Shown here: positions 30,736 through 40,071 of the stretch, piece after piece
Position numbering within the stretch: position 1 is the stretch's first letter
How the letters are laid out: every line of letters starts with the position of its first letter
Assembly (NCBI RefSeq): GCF_021117405.1
Contig: NZ_CP088251.1
Coordinates: forward strand, 3,271,001 to 3,335,000
Origin: Frateuria edaphi
GTDB taxonomy: Bacteria; Pseudomonadota; Gammaproteobacteria; Xanthomonadales; Rhodanobacteraceae
DNA: 64,000 nucleotides
Direction of reading: 5' to 3'
Notes under the pieces: model-generated
Seen by the model: the letters and a program-made list of their open reading frames with translations, nothing else
The model's database searches: none
What the model was told of the DNA's origin: nothing
Made by a program: the position numbers and the translations under genes

Positions 30736-31487
30736 GCGCGCTGGCGATGACGCGACTGGAGTTGCGCCGGCTGTTCGTGCGTCCGCTTGCCTGGGTGCTT
30801 GGCGCACTGACACTCGCCTGGCTGGCGTGGAACTTCACGCTGCTGCTGGGCAGCTTCCTGGCCGCGCAGATTCGCTTGGCCGCCTTGCCCGACGGCCCCG
30901 GCTACACCGACCTGGTGGCCGTGCCCTTGCTGGCCAAGCTGGCCGAGCTCGCTTTCCTGGTCGTGCCGCTGCTGTCGATGTCCGCACTGGCCGGCGAACG
31001 TCGCGAGGGGCGCCTGTCGCTGCTGCTGGGCATGGGCCTTGCCCCGTCGCGCATCGTACTCGGCAAGTACGCCGCGCTGCTGGTGTGGCTGCTGACCTGG
31101 CTGGCGCTGGTGCTGGCGATGCCCGCGGCGCTGGCCCACGCGACCGCGATCGACTGGGGCAAGCTCGCTGCCGCGGCGCTGGGCATGGCGCTGCTGCTGG
31201 CCTCGCTGGCCGCGCTGGGGCTGGCCTGTTCGGCGTTCGCCTCGCACCCGGCCATCGCCGCGGCCGCCGCGCTGGTGCTCACGTTGGGGCTGTGGGCGGT
31301 GAACATGGGGGCGCAGTTGGCCGGCGTGGATGACGGCACGATCAACTGGCTGGCAATGAGCTCGCACCTGCAGCCGCTGCTGCGCGGGCTGGTGACCAGC
31401 GTCGACGTGGCGTGGTTCGCGCTGCTGGCGACCGTCTGCCTGGCGCTGGCCATCCGTCGCGTCGCGACGGAACGGGAGCGCGGCTGA
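30732..31487 (+). CDS. ABC-2 type permease, GldF-like
   Basis: 251 residues with six hydrophobic segments; the region VVPLLSMSALAGERREGRLSLLLGMG is the usual ABC-2 permease signature between helices 2 and 3. The ATG overlaps the ATPase gene by 4 bases (ATGA), and the stop overlaps the next start by one base. It forms the membrane part of the transporter with the ATPase before it. Substrate unknown. Confidence 0.88.
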   Translation: MSALAMTRLELRRLFVRPLAWVLGALTLAWLAWNFTLLLGSFLAAQIRLAALPDGPGYTDLVAVPLLAKLAELAFLVVPLLSMSALAGERREGRLSLLLGMGLAPSRIVLGKYAALLVWLLTWLALVLAMPAALAHATAIDWGKLAAAALGMALLLASLAALGLACSAFASHPAIAAAAALVLTLGLWAVNMGAQLAGVDDGTINWLAMSSHLQPLLRGLVTSVDVAWFALLATVCLALAIRRVATERERG

Positions 31488-32842
31488 TGCGCACGCTATT
31501 CGGACGTCTGGACGGCTGGCTGTTCGCGCTGGCCCTGCTCGTCGGCGCGGGCGCCGTCGGTTACCTCACGACCCGGCATGTCTTTGTCGCCGACTGGACC
31601 GCGGGCGGACGCGCCAGCCTGTCGCCGGGGAGCCGCGCCGTGCTGGGCCAGCTCCATGGCCCGGTCGAGATCGTCAGCTATGCCAACCCGCAGGGAGACC
31701 TGCGCCCGACCATCGCCGGCTTCCTCGAACGATATCGCCGGGTCAAGCCCGACCTCACGCTGCGCTTCGTCGATCCGCAGCAGGATCCGGCGAAGATGCG
31801 CGAACTCGGCATCACTGTCGACGGCGCGATCATCGTGCACTACGGCAATCGCGAGCAGCGGCTGGACGAGCTGTCCGAGCGCAGCCTCACCAATGCGCTG
31901 GAGCGCCTGGCGCGCGGCGGCGAACGCATCGTCGCCTTCGTCACCGGCGATGGCGAGCGCCGCGCCGATGGGCAGGCCAACGCCGACCTCGGCACTTTCA
32001 TGGCGCAGCTGGAGAGCCGCGGCATGCGCGCGGTGCCGCTCAACTTCGCCCAGGTCACCGCGGTGCCCCAGCACACCGACCTGGTCGTGCTGGCCAGCCC
32101 TTCGCTGCCGCTGGAAGCCGGCGCCGTGCGCGCGCTGGTCGATTATCTGGCCAACGGCGGCAACCTGCTGTGGCTCACCGAGCCGGCCAACAGCGACCTG
32201 AACCTTGCGCCGCTAGCCGACGCGCTGGGCCTGCGCGTGCTGCCCGGCGTGCTGGTCGACGGCGGCGGCGCGGCGCTTGGCCTGAAGGATCCGCGCCTGA
32301 TCGCGCTGGGCGCCTATCCGCCGCACGCGATCACCCGCGGCTTCCTGCTGACCACGCTGTTTCCGCAGGTTGCCGCGCTGGCCCAGGTCAACCGCAACGA
32401 CTGGGCGGTGCAGGACTTCCTCGAATCGGGTCCGCAGAGCTGGACCGAGTTTCAGCCGATCGGGAACGACGGCAGCTCGACCATCCGCTTCGACGCCGCG
32501 GCAGGCGAGTTGAAGGGGCCGCTGGCCTTCGGCCTGGCGCTCTCGCGGCTGTCGCCCAGTCCCGACAAGAGCCAGCAGCGCGTGGTGGTGGTCGGCGATG
32601 GCGATTTCCTTTCCAACACCTTCCTGGGCAACGGCGGCAACCGCGCGCTGGGCGAGCGCGTGTTCGACTGGCTGCTCGGCGACGACGCACTGGTGAGCCT
32701 GCCGCCGCGCGGCGCGCCCGATCGCGTGCTGGAGATCACGCAGGCCGAACTCAACGCGCTGAGCCTGGGTTTCCTCATCGGGTTGCCGGTGTTGCTGCTG
32801 CTCGTCGGCGGCGTACTGACCTGGCGTCGGCGCCGGCGCTGA
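31487..32842 (+). CDS. GldG-like ABC-associated protein
   Basis: 451 residues: a membrane helix near the N-terminus (about 11-29), a large extracytoplasmic domain, and a C-terminal helix (about 423-445) followed by [44 protein letters not shown] and [29 protein letters not shown] fit the GldG / ABC-type uncharacterised transport component family. In Bacteroidetes GldG belongs to the gliding apparatus; in gammaproteobacteria this set has no proven role, and gliding must not be assumed. The start and stop overlap the neighbouring genes by one base each. Confidence 0.85.
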   Translation: MRTLFGRLDGWLFALALLVGAGAVGYLTTRHVFVADWTAGGRASLSPGSRAVLGQLHGPVEIVSYANPQGDLRPTIAGFLERYRRVKPDLTLRFVDPQQDPAKMRELGITVDGAIIVHYGNREQRLDELSERSLTNALERLARGGERIVAFVTGDGERRADGQANADLGTFMAQLESRGMRAVPLNFAQVTAVPQHTDLVVLASPSLPLEAGAVRALVDYLANGGNLLWLTEPANSDLNLAPLADALGLRVLPGVLVDGGGAALGLKDPRLIALGAYPPHAITRGFLLTTLFPQVAALAQVNRNDWAVQDFLESGPQSWTEFQPIGNDGSSTIRFDAAAGELKGPLAFGLALSRLSPSPDKSQQRVVVVGDGDFLSNTFLGNGGNRALGERVFDWLLGDDALVSLPPRGAPDRVLEITQAELNALSLGFLIGLPVLLLLVGGVLTWRRRRR

Positions 32843-33327
32843 TGCGACGCAAGGCACGACAGCGCTGGATCATGCTGGGCATCGCGCTCGTATTGGTGGC
32901 GCTGGCTTCGATGCAATACCTGCACGACCAGCGCGAGGCGCCCGGCACGCTGCTGGAGCTGGAACCGGCCGCGATCACCTCGGTGACGCTGGCCCTGTCC
33001 GGCCAGCCGCCGGAGAGCTACCGCCGCCGCGATGGCCACTGGTGGCAAGCCGACGGCCAACGCGCCGACGATGGCCGCCTGCAGGAGCTCACCGAAATCG
33101 CGCAGGCGCCGGTAGTGGCCTGGCGGCCGGACGCGGATTTCGACGCCGCGAAAATCGGGTTGGCACCGCCGGTCGCGCGGCTCGCGCTGGATGGCCACGT
33201 ACTGGATTTCGGCACCACCGCCGTGACCGGGCCGCTGCGTTACGTGCGCGCAGGCCACCGGATCGCGCTGGTGCCATTGCGTTACACGCCGCGCCCGGCC
33301 ACGCAGGACGCCGAGCGTATCCACTGA
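32842..33327 (+). CDS. short DUF4340-like protein
   Basis: 161 residues with an N-terminal anchor helix (about 11-26) and an extracytoplasmic beta-rich domain. It matches the first part of DUF4340 proteins ([32 protein letters not shown] and [17 protein letters not shown]), which usually are clearly longer and follow gldG-like genes. Here the protein stops after one repeat-like unit, either a natural short form or a loss of the C-terminal part. It starts inside the stop codon of the GldG-like gene (TGATG). Confidence 0.75.
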   Translation: MRRKARQRWIMLGIALVLVALASMQYLHDQREAPGTLLELEPAAITSVTLALSGQPPESYRRRDGHWWQADGQRADDGRLQELTEIAQAPVVAWRPDADFDAAKIGLAPPVARLALDGHVLDFGTTAVTGPLRYVRAGHRIALVPLRYTPRPATQDAERIH

Positions 33328-33339
33328 CGCCTTCGCAGG

Positions 33340-33400
33340 GCGGGCTTCACCACAGCACCGCCTGGGCGAGGATGCCTGGCGGACGAAGCCCACCCAACGC
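33340..33400. repeat. GTGGGCTTCAGCCCAC-family half-site pair
   Basis: GCGGGCTTCACC on the left and ACGAAGCCCACCC on the right frame a GC-rich 35-base core between the DUF4340 gene and gnd. It is probably one imperfect element of the family. Confidence 0.45.
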
Positions 33401-33467
33401 CTATGCGGTGCTTGTGGCGCGCGCGGGTGAGCCCATATTGGACGGATCAAGTCCAGAGGAGCGCGCG

Positions 33468-34874
33468 ATGAGCCTGCAGGTGATGGGTGTGTTCGGCATG
33501 GGCGTGATGGGTCGCAGCCTGGCGCTGAACATCGAAAGCCGCGGCCATGCGGTTTCCGTCTACGACCATGATGGCGCCTTCACCGACCAGGTCATGGCCG
33601 CCCATCCCGACCGCCGCCTGGTGGCGTTCCACGAGTTGCCTGGTTTTGTCGCGTCGCTGGAACGCCCGCGCCGCATCCTGCTGATGATCAAGGCCGGTCC
33701 GCCCGTCGACGCCATGCTGGAGGCGCTCAAGCCGCTGCTGGAGGCCGGCGACATCGTGATCGACGGCGGTAACAGCTACTACCGCGACACCATCCGCCGC
33801 GAGCAGGCGATGCAGGCGGTCGGCTTGAACTTCATCGGCTGTGGCATCTCCGGCGGCGAGGAAGGTGCGCTGCACGGACCCTCGATCATGCCCGGCGGCC
33901 CGCGCGAGGCCTACGCGAAAGTCGAACCGATCCTCACCGAGATCGCCGCACGCGCGCCCGACGGCACGCCCTGCGTGGCGTGGATGGGCCCCAACGGCGC
34001 GGGGCACTACGTGAAGATGGTCCATAACGGCATCGAGTATGGCGACATGCAGCTGATCGCCGAGAGCTACGCGATGCTGCGCCAGGTGCTGGGGCTGTCC
34101 AACGCCGAACTGGCGCGGATCTATGCGGACTGGAACCGCGGCGAACTCGACAGCTATCTGATCGGCATCACCTCGCACATCTTCACCCACAAGGATCCGG
34201 ACACCGGCAACGACCTGGTCGACATGATCCTCGACCGCGCCGCCCAGAAAGGCACCGGCCAGTGGACCTGCCAGGACGCGCTGGAAATGCGCGTGCCGTT
34301 GCCGTTGATCACCGAGGCGGTGTTTGCCCGCGGCCTGTCGGCGCAGAAGCAAGAGCGCATCGCCGCCAGCCGCGTGCTGCATGGGCCCACGGCCGGCTTC
34401 GGCGGCGACCGCGTGGCGTTCGTCGAGTCGGTGCGTCGCGCGCTGTACCTGGGCAAGCTGGTTTCCTACGCGCAAGGCTTCGCCCAGCTGCGCGCCGCGT
34501 CCGCGGCGCACGACTGGGACCTGGACTACGCCACCACCGCGAGCATCTTCCGCGCCGGCTGCATCATCCGCGCCGGCTTCCTCGAGCGGATCATGGAGGC
34601 CTACACGCGCGACCCTGCGCTTTCCAACCTGATGCTCGATCCCTATTTCGCGGACGTGGCACGCGAGTACCAGCAAGCCCTACGCGAAGTGGTCGGCACC
34701 GCGGTGCGCCAGGGCGTGGCGGTCCCGTGCCTGGCGTCGGCGATCGCGTGGTTCGACGGCTACCGCAGCGAGCAACTGCCGGCAAACCTGCTGCAGGCGC
34801 AGCGGGACTATTTCGGCGCGCACACGTTCGAGCGCGTCGACCGCCCCGGCAGCTTCCACGTCGACTGGGAATGA
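33468..34874 (+). CDS. gnd: 6-phosphogluconate dehydrogenase, decarboxylating
   Basis: Oxidative decarboxylation of 6-phosphogluconate to ribulose 5-phosphate with NADP. 468 residues, the classical length. [20 protein letters not shown] is the coenzyme-binding loop, [22 protein letters not shown] and the Lys of [17 protein letters not shown] form the active site, and [14 protein letters not shown] is the family signature. GAGGA lies 7 bases before the ATG, and a CATATT box at 33434 could serve as -10. The gene is separate from the ABC operon upstream. Confidence 0.97.
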   Translation: MSLQVMGVFGMGVMGRSLALNIESRGHAVSVYDHDGAFTDQVMAAHPDRRLVAFHELPGFVASLERPRRILLMIKAGPPVDAMLEALKPLLEAGDIVIDGGNSYYRDTIRREQAMQAVGLNFIGCGISGGEEGALHGPSIMPGGPREAYAKVEPILTEIAARAPDGTPCVAWMGPNGAGHYVKMVHNGIEYGDMQLIAESYAMLRQVLGLSNAELARIYADWNRGELDSYLIGITSHIFTHKDPDTGNDLVDMILDRAAQKGTGQWTCQDALEMRVPLPLITEAVFARGLSAQKQERIAASRVLHGPTAGFGGDRVAFVESVRRALYLGKLVSYAQGFAQLRAASAAHDWDLDYATTASIFRAGCIIRAGFLERIMEAYTRDPALSNLMLDPYFADVAREYQQALREVVGTAVRQGVAVPCLASAIAWFDGYRSEQLPANLLQAQRDYFGAHTFERVDRPGSFHVDWE

Positions 34875-34910
34875 CCGCCCGCTCCATGCCGGACCCCACT
34901 GGTGGGCTCC

Positions 34911-34916
34911 TACAAT
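34911..34916 (+). promoter_or_regulatory. -10 box directly before mutM
   Basis: TACAAT ends 9 bases before the ATG at 34926. No ribosome site lies between them, so the message may have almost no leader. Confidence 0.45.
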
Positions 34917-34925
34917 GCCCTCGCC

Positions 34926-35753
34926 ATGCCTGAGCTTCCCGAAGTCGAAACCACCCGCCGCGGCATCGCCCCGCACGTCGAGGGCCGCCGCGTCACCGAC
35001 GTCGTGCTGCGCCGCCCCGACCTGCGCTGGCCGATCCCGCGCGAGGTGAGCGAGCTGCTGCCGGGACAGCGGATCGACGCGGTCGAACGGCGCGCCAAGT
35101 ACCTGCTGCTGCACACGCAGGCCGGCAGCGCGCTGATGCACCTGGGCATGAGCGGCGTGTTGCGCGTGCTGCCGCCGGATGCGCCGCTGGGTACGCACGA
35201 CCACGTCGACATCGTGCTCGCGGCCGAAGCGGGCCGCGCCGCGCGCGTGTTGCGCTTCACCGATCCGCGCCGCTTCGGCTGCCTGCTCTGGCAGCCACCC
35301 GGCGAAACCCACGAGCTGCTCGCCGCGCTCGGCCCCGAGCCGCTTACCGACGCCTTCGACGGCGACGTGCTCTGGCACCTCTCGCGCGGGCGCAGCGCGG
35401 CGGTCAAGCTGTTCCTGATGGACAACGCGGTGGTCGTGGGCGTGGGCAACATCTACGCGAGCGAGGCACTGTTCGCTGCCGGCATCGACCCGCGCCGCGC
35501 GGCCGGCAAGGTCTCGCGCGAGCGTTACGCGCGGCTCGCCGCGGAGGTCAAGCGCATCCTCGGCTGGGCGATCGAGCGCGGCGGCACCACGCTGCGTGAC
35601 TTCCTCAACCCGGACGGCGCGCCCGGCTATTTCTTCCGCGAGCTCAACGTTTACGGTCGCGCCGGCGAACCGTGCAAGGCATGCGGCACGCCGATCCGCC
35701 AGGCGGTGCTCGGACAGCGCTCGACCTTCTGGTGCCCACGCTGCCAGCGCTGA
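34926..35753 (+). CDS. mutM: formamidopyrimidine-DNA glycosylase
   Basis: Base-excision repair enzyme that removes 8-oxoguanine and formamidopyrimidines and cuts the abasic site. 275 residues. After Met removal the protein starts [13 protein letters not shown]: Pro1 is the nucleophile and Glu2 and Glu5 assist. The conserved Lys of RRAKYLLL lies in the N-terminal domain. Near the end, CKACGTPI and CPRCQ form the four-cysteine zinc finger. The start at 34926 is fixed by the obligatory PELPE end. An alternative upstream GTG at 34902 would block catalysis. Confidence 0.97.
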   Translation: MPELPEVETTRRGIAPHVEGRRVTDVVLRRPDLRWPIPREVSELLPGQRIDAVERRAKYLLLHTQAGSALMHLGMSGVLRVLPPDAPLGTHDHVDIVLAAEAGRAARVLRFTDPRRFGCLLWQPPGETHELLAALGPEPLTDAFDGDVLWHLSRGRSAAVKLFLMDNAVVVGVGNIYASEALFAAGIDPRRAAGKVSRERYARLAAEVKRILGWAIERGGTTLRDFLNPDGAPGYFFRELNVYGRAGEPCKACGTPIRQAVLGQRSTFWCPRCQR

Positions 35754-35762
35754 GCGCCGGGT

Positions 35763-36476
35763 TCATCGCCCCCCGTACAGCTGCTCGGCACGCTGGAAAA
35801 GCACCCAGCTGGTGGCGATCACCTTCTCGCCCCCACGCGGGCGATTGCCGCGATGGGTGTGCGTGAACGCGGCCGGCGCCAGCAGCAGCGCACCGGTGCG
35901 CGGAACGATCTTGCGCTTCTGGTAAAGGAATTCGGTCTCGCCATCGACGAAACCTTCGTTGAGGTAAAGCGTCCACAGCAGGTGGCGGTGCAGCGTCTCG
36001 GCGTGCGCGTCGCGCGGGTAGAGCTCGCAATGCCAGTAGGGGTAGCCGCCCCGATCGGCGGCGTAGCGCTGCAGGTTGATCGCGCCGGGGCGGAACACCG
36101 TCTCGACCAGTGGCGCCAGCATCGCGTCGTCCATCGCCCGCAGCCGTTCGGGCGTGAGCCGCTCGGATGTCCCGCCCTCGCCGGGTACCTGCAGCATCAG
36201 CGGTGCCACCAGCGCGTGCGGGTAGCGGCGCAGATACTTCAACAACCCGGTGAACACCGCCTGGTTGAGCGCCGCCTCGGCCTCCCGCCACGCGGGCAGG
36301 CCGCTGATGCCAAGGTCCTGGCTGTCCTTCAGCTCGGGCAACACGCCCGCGCCGACGCGGCCCGGTCGCAGTCCCTCGCTCATGGCCAGGCGCTCGACCA
36401 GCGCCGCGCAGGTGGCCGCCGGCAAGGCCTCCGGATAGAGCTCGATGAAGTCGTCTTCAGGCGAAGAGGCAGGCAT
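35763..36476 (-). CDS. 2OG-Fe(II) oxygenase superfamily protein
   Basis: 237 residues. The C-terminal half has the pattern of a double-stranded beta-helix oxygenase: YPYWHCELYP gives His-x-Glu as candidate iron ligands (Asp is more usual), followed by LNEGFVDGETEF and AFTHTHRGNRP with the distal His, and a basic residue for 2-oxoglutarate in the last 20 residues. The N-terminal third is helical and Ala-rich. Substrate unknown. The start is the ATG at 36476; a TTG at 36488 is also possible. It is convergent with mutM (9-base gap) and divergent from the subtilase gene. Confidence 0.78.
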   Translation of the reverse strand: MPASSPEDDFIELYPEALPAATCAALVERLAMSEGLRPGRVGAGVLPELKDSQDLGISGLPAWREAEAALNQAVFTGLLKYLRRYPHALVAPLMLQVPGEGGTSERLTPERLRAMDDAMLAPLVETVFRPGAINLQRYAADRGGYPYWHCELYPRDAHAETLHRHLLWTLYLNEGFVDGETEFLYQKRKIVPRTGALLLAPAAFTHTHRGNRPRGGEKVIATSWVLFQRAEQLYGGR

Positions 36477-36682
36477 GCGGGGCGTCAAGGTTCAGCTGCG
36501 GGAAAGCCATCCTCGCATGCGTCCTGCCACCGGCAAACGCTTGCCTGGTGCGGCCTGCCGAGCCTCCCGCAACACAGGCGACCATACGCCCAGGTGTGGA
36601 AGCAGACGACCGGGTGTTCACGCACGGCTGCAAATGCTGGCCTGGATCGCCCCATTCCGCGGGCGTCTCGGGGAGCTTACGC

Positions 36683-39178
36683 ATGCCATCGAAGTTCATG
36701 CCGTCGATCAGACACACCGCCTTCCGCCTCTGCGCCATCGCCGCGGGCCTCCTCGCGAGCGGCGTCGCGCTCGCGGACGCCCAGCTCGACCCGCAACTGC
36801 TGACCCAGATGGGGAGCGCGGCCAGCACCGATCCGCTGCAGGTGGTGGTCACCTACAAGCAATCGGGCCCGGTCACGGCCGACCAGCTGGCCGTGCTCGA
36901 GTCGCTCGGCATCACCCGCGGCCTGACCATGCACACGCTGCCGATCGCCGGTGCACTGGCGACGCCGGCGGAGATTCGCGCACTGGCCCAGCGCGACGAT
37001 GTGCTTTCGATCTGGGCCAACCGCCGCCTGACCTACCTGGACGCGGAGGCGAACGGACTTTCCGGTGCCGCGCGCACGGTGGCCAATCCCGCCGATTACC
37101 ACCGCGCCATTCCGTTCAGCGGCAAGGGCGTGACGGTGGAGATCAACGATTCGGGCATCGACGCGACGCACATGGACCTGCAGTACGGCACCCACGTGGT
37201 GCAGAACACGCAGGCCGTGACCAACCTGGCCGCGCTCGACACGATGCTGCCGATCACTTACCTCGAGGGCGTGCCGAACAGCGACTGGGGCTCGGGCCAC
37301 GGCACGCATTGCGCCGGCATCGTGGGCGGCAACGGCGCGCGATCCAACGGACTGTACGAGGGCGTGGCGCCCGGCGCCGACCTGGTCGGCTATGGCTCGG
37401 GCGCCGTGCTGCTGGTCCTCGATGCGGTCGGCGGCCTGGACTACGCGGCCACCCACCAGTTCGGCTTCCGCAACCCGATCCGCGTGGTCAGCAACTCGTG
37501 GGGCAGTTCCGGCAAGTTCGATCCGGCCGATCCGGTGAATGTCGCCTCATACGAGTTGTACAAGCGCGGCATCGTCAGCGTGTTCGCCGCCGGCAACGAT
37601 GGCCCTGGCGAGGATACCCACAACCCCTACGCGCAGGCGCCGTGGGTGATCTCGGTGGGCGCCAGCGAGAAGAATGGCGTGCTGACCGACTTTTCCTCGC
37701 GCGGCAAGCGCGGCGAGAGCGGCACGTTCGCCATGCCCGACGGCCGGCAGTGGACCTACGTCAACGAGCCGACCATCGTCGCGCCGGGCGTGGACATCAT
37801 CTCCACCCGCGACAGTACCGGCACGCTGCCGGCGCTGGCCGCGCAACAGGATGCCGAGGTCATTCCCGCGGCCTACCTGCCCTTCTACACGATCATGAGC
37901 GGCACCTCGATGGCTACGCCGCATGTGGCCGGCATCGTGGCGCTGATGCTGGAGGCCAACCCGGGCCTCACGCCGGCACAGGTGCGCGACATCCTGGAAC
38001 GGACCGCCACCAACATGACCGGGCGGCTGGGCTGGGAGGCCGGCGCGGGCCATGTCAACGCCTACACGGCGGTGGCCGAGGCGGCCGGCATACGCGCTGG
38101 CTTCGGCGGCACCGTGAACGCGCTGCACAGCTTCAACAGCAACGCGCTGGTCGTGCCGGGCGCCCCGCCGATTCCGTTCTCGGTCGATTTCGCGCCGGTG
38201 GGCCCGGTCGGCGAGCAAAGTTTCACGGTGGGGCCGGAAGTCGCCTTCGTCAGCGCCCGCGCCACCATCGGCACCAATACCCTGGCGCTGGTGCTGATCG
38301 ACCCCGACGGCGAGGAGTACGGCTCGGCGATCGCCTTGCCGGTGCTCGGCGACACCGTCACCACCGGCGCGCCGGCCAAGCCGGGCGTGTGGAGGGTGAC
38401 CGTGCGCGGCATCGGCTCGGTGTCCGGAACCGGCCTCGATCCGCTGAAGGTGACGAACGGATACGGTGCGCCCGGCACGGTCACTGGCGAGGTGAGCTTC
38501 CTCAACAGCGGCGGTTACACCGGCCTGGGCGACATTGCCGCCCATCCGGCGCGCGAGGCGATCGAGTTTGCCGTCGCCCACCGCCTGGTCGATGGCCTGG
38601 CCGATGGCCTCTACCATCCCGACGATCCGCTCAAGCGCCGTGACCTGGCCCGGTACCTGGTGATGGGCGCGAGCGTGCGCCAGTACCTGCCGTTCGACGG
38701 CCAGCCGAGCTTCACCGATCTGGACACCGGCGCCAGCGCCTATCCGTTCGCCGAATCGGCGATCGCCCCCGGCGGCGCATTGCGCGACACCGGGCAGCGC
38801 CAGGACGGCGTGATGAACCTGTGGGGCGGGCAGTTCCATCCGACCGACAGCGTGACGCGGCTGAGCCTCGCCTATTCGCTCGTGCAGAGCCTGGCACTGC
38901 AGGACGAGGCGCGCGCGTTCACCGGGCCGCTGACCGCGTTCTACGAAGGCCAGCGCATTCCTGTCGACGACGCCGGCACGATACCGGCCAACCTGCGCGG
39001 CTACGTGCAGCTGGCACTGGACCGGGGCGTCATCAACGCACGCTTCAAGGTGACCCAGGGTCCGTACGACCTCCAGCCAACGATGCACGCGTACTTCGAC
39101 CCGAACAAGGTCGTCACGCGCGCGGCCTACGCGGTGGCGGCCGGACGCTACATGACGCTGTACCAGAGCGGGCAGTAA
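36683..39178 (+). CDS. secreted subtilisin-type protease with three SLH-like repeats
   Basis: 831 residues. A signal peptide (about 1-32, ending GVALADA) is followed by an inhibitor-like propeptide (about 35-140) and an S8 catalytic domain with Asp156 (INDSGID), His209 (GHGTHC), the oxyanion Asn in AAGND, and Ser409 (SGTSMATPHVAG). About residues 480-600 form a beta-rich region. The end carries three units with the S-layer homology pattern: REAIEFAVAHRLVDGLADGL then HPDDPLKRRDLARYL; SFTDLDTG then FHPTDSVTRLSLAYSLV; and LRGYVQLALDRGVIN then FDPNKVVTRAAYAVAAGRY. The ATG at 36683 has GGGGAG 7 bases upstream. SLH repeats are rare in Gram-negative proteases; here they could bind the envelope or act as a fold module. 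Confidence 0.88.
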   Translation: MPSKFMPSIRHTAFRLCAIAAGLLASGVALADAQLDPQLLTQMGSAASTDPLQVVVTYKQSGPVTADQLAVLESLGITRGLTMHTLPIAGALATPAEIRALAQRDDVLSIWANRRLTYLDAEANGLSGAARTVANPADYHRAIPFSGKGVTVEINDSGIDATHMDLQYGTHVVQNTQAVTNLAALDTMLPITYLEGVPNSDWGSGHGTHCAGIVGGNGARSNGLYEGVAPGADLVGYGSGAVLLVLDAVGGLDYAATHQFGFRNPIRVVSNSWGSSGKFDPADPVNVASYELYKRGIVSVFAAGNDGPGEDTHNPYAQAPWVISVGASEKNGVLTDFSSRGKRGESGTFAMPDGRQWTYVNEPTIVAPGVDIISTRDSTGTLPALAAQQDAEVIPAAYLPFYTIMSGTSMATPHVAGIVALMLEANPGLTPAQVRDILERTATNMTGRLGWEAGAGHVNAYTAVAEAAGIRAGFGGTVNALHSFNSNALVVPGAPPIPFSVDFAPVGPVGEQSFTVGPEVAFVSARATIGTNTLALVLIDPDGEEYGSAIALPVLGDTVTTGAPAKPGVWRVTVRGIGSVSGTGLDPLKVTNGYGAPGTVTGEVSFLNSGGYTGLGDIAAHPAREAIEFAVAHRLVDGLADGLYHPDDPLKRRDLARYLVMGASVRQYLPFDGQPSFTDLDTGASAYPFAESAIAPGGALRDTGQRQDGVMNLWGGQFHPTDSVTRLSLAYSLVQSLALQDEARAFTGPLTAFYEGQRIPVDDAGTIPANLRGYVQLALDRGVINARFKVTQGPYDLQPTMHAYFDPNKVVTRAAYAVAAGRYMTLYQSGQ

Positions 39179-39187
39179 CTGGCTGAG

Positions 39188-39217
39188 GTGACCGGCGGCC
39201 AGCGCGTCGCCGGTCAC
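39188..39217. repeat. hairpin between convergent subtilase and unknown gene
   Basis: 10-bp perfect arms (39188-39197, 39208-39217) with a 10-base loop. No T-run follows on either strand, so it is a weak terminator candidate at most. Confidence 0.5.
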
Positions 39218-39269
39218 TCACCCAGCGCGTCGGCCCATCGGCGACTGGCGGTCACGAGCACAAACCCGC

Positions 39270-40034
39270 TCACACGGGCCAGTCGAACGCGACGTGGGTA
39301 TTGTTGAAACGCGGATCGTCCAGGCTGCCGCCGGGATGGGCCACCAGCTCGCCGGGCAGGCCTTCGACCTCCATCGGCTGGCCTTCGGCGAAGCGCGCGC
39401 CGAGTGCCTGCAATTCAACCAGCCGCTCGCACAGCACGCCTGCCTGGCCGGCGTGCGCATCGGGCACGCCGCGCAGGCACAGGTCAGGACGGCCGAACTT
39501 GCGCAGCCCTCGGGTGTGGATGACCGAGCGGCCGTGCTCCTCGTCGGCCTTGCGCAGGATCAGCACGTGGTTGCGCGGCGGTGCGCCGCCCGTGACCAGG
39601 TAGTGCCGGCGCCATGCCCCGGCGTCGAACAGGGTCAGGATCTGTGGATCGAGGATCGCGCTGCCGCCCACGTCCAGCAGGCCGGCGAGCACGCCCAGCG
39701 TGTCGCGCAGGTAGTCCAGGCTGTCGCGGTCGGAAAGCTCGCCTCGCACTACCAGCACGTCCGGCGCGGCGCGAGCCTGCTCGAAGGCGGCCGGCGCGTC
39801 GTCCTTCAATAGCTCCCCCAGCGCGCCCTTCAGCGGATAGCCCTCCCAGCCGCGCAGCGCGTTGTGGCCGAAGCGCTGCAGTGCCACGCCATCGGGCAGG
39901 CCCTGGCTCGCGTACCGCGCGGCCGGGATCGCCAGGTCCGCGGCGAAACGGCCGAAGACGTAGAAGTGCAGCACGATGGTCTCGTCGCTGGGCTGCCAGT
40001 ACGGGCGTGGCCAGGCTTCCGGGGGTGCGGTCAT
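39270..40034 (-). CDS. conserved-looking protein of unknown function
   Basis: 254 residues with no signal peptide or membrane segment; I do not recognise the family. It has a mixed alpha/beta pattern with ETIVLHFYVFGRFAADL near the start, a central DVLVVRGELSDRDSLDYLRDTLG segment and a Gly/Pro-rich C-terminal third. AAGGA lies 6 bases before the ATG at 40034. The next gene upstream, tdk, ends 37 bases away on the same strand, so the two may be co-transcribed. Confidence 0.65.
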   Translation of the reverse strand: MTAPPEAWPRPYWQPSDETIVLHFYVFGRFAADLAIPAARYASQGLPDGVALQRFGHNALRGWEGYPLKGALGELLKDDAPAAFEQARAAPDVLVVRGELSDRDSLDYLRDTLGVLAGLLDVGGSAILDPQILTLFDAGAWRRHYLVTGGAPPRNHVLILRKADEEHGRSVIHTRGLRKFGRPDLCLRGVPDAHAGQAGVLCERLVELQALGARFAEGQPMEVEGLPGELVAHPGGSLDDPRFNNTHVAFDWPV

Positions 40035-40071
40035 GGGTGTCCTTGGGGAAGAGAGCGCTGGCCCGGCGAAG

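Noticed and set aside
30001-33327. Gliding motility system
   Set aside because: GldA/F/G-like genes alone do not show gliding; no other gld or spr genes are present.
39188-39217. Intrinsic terminator after the subtilase gene
   Set aside because: A good hairpin but no T-run on either strand; listed as a hairpin only.
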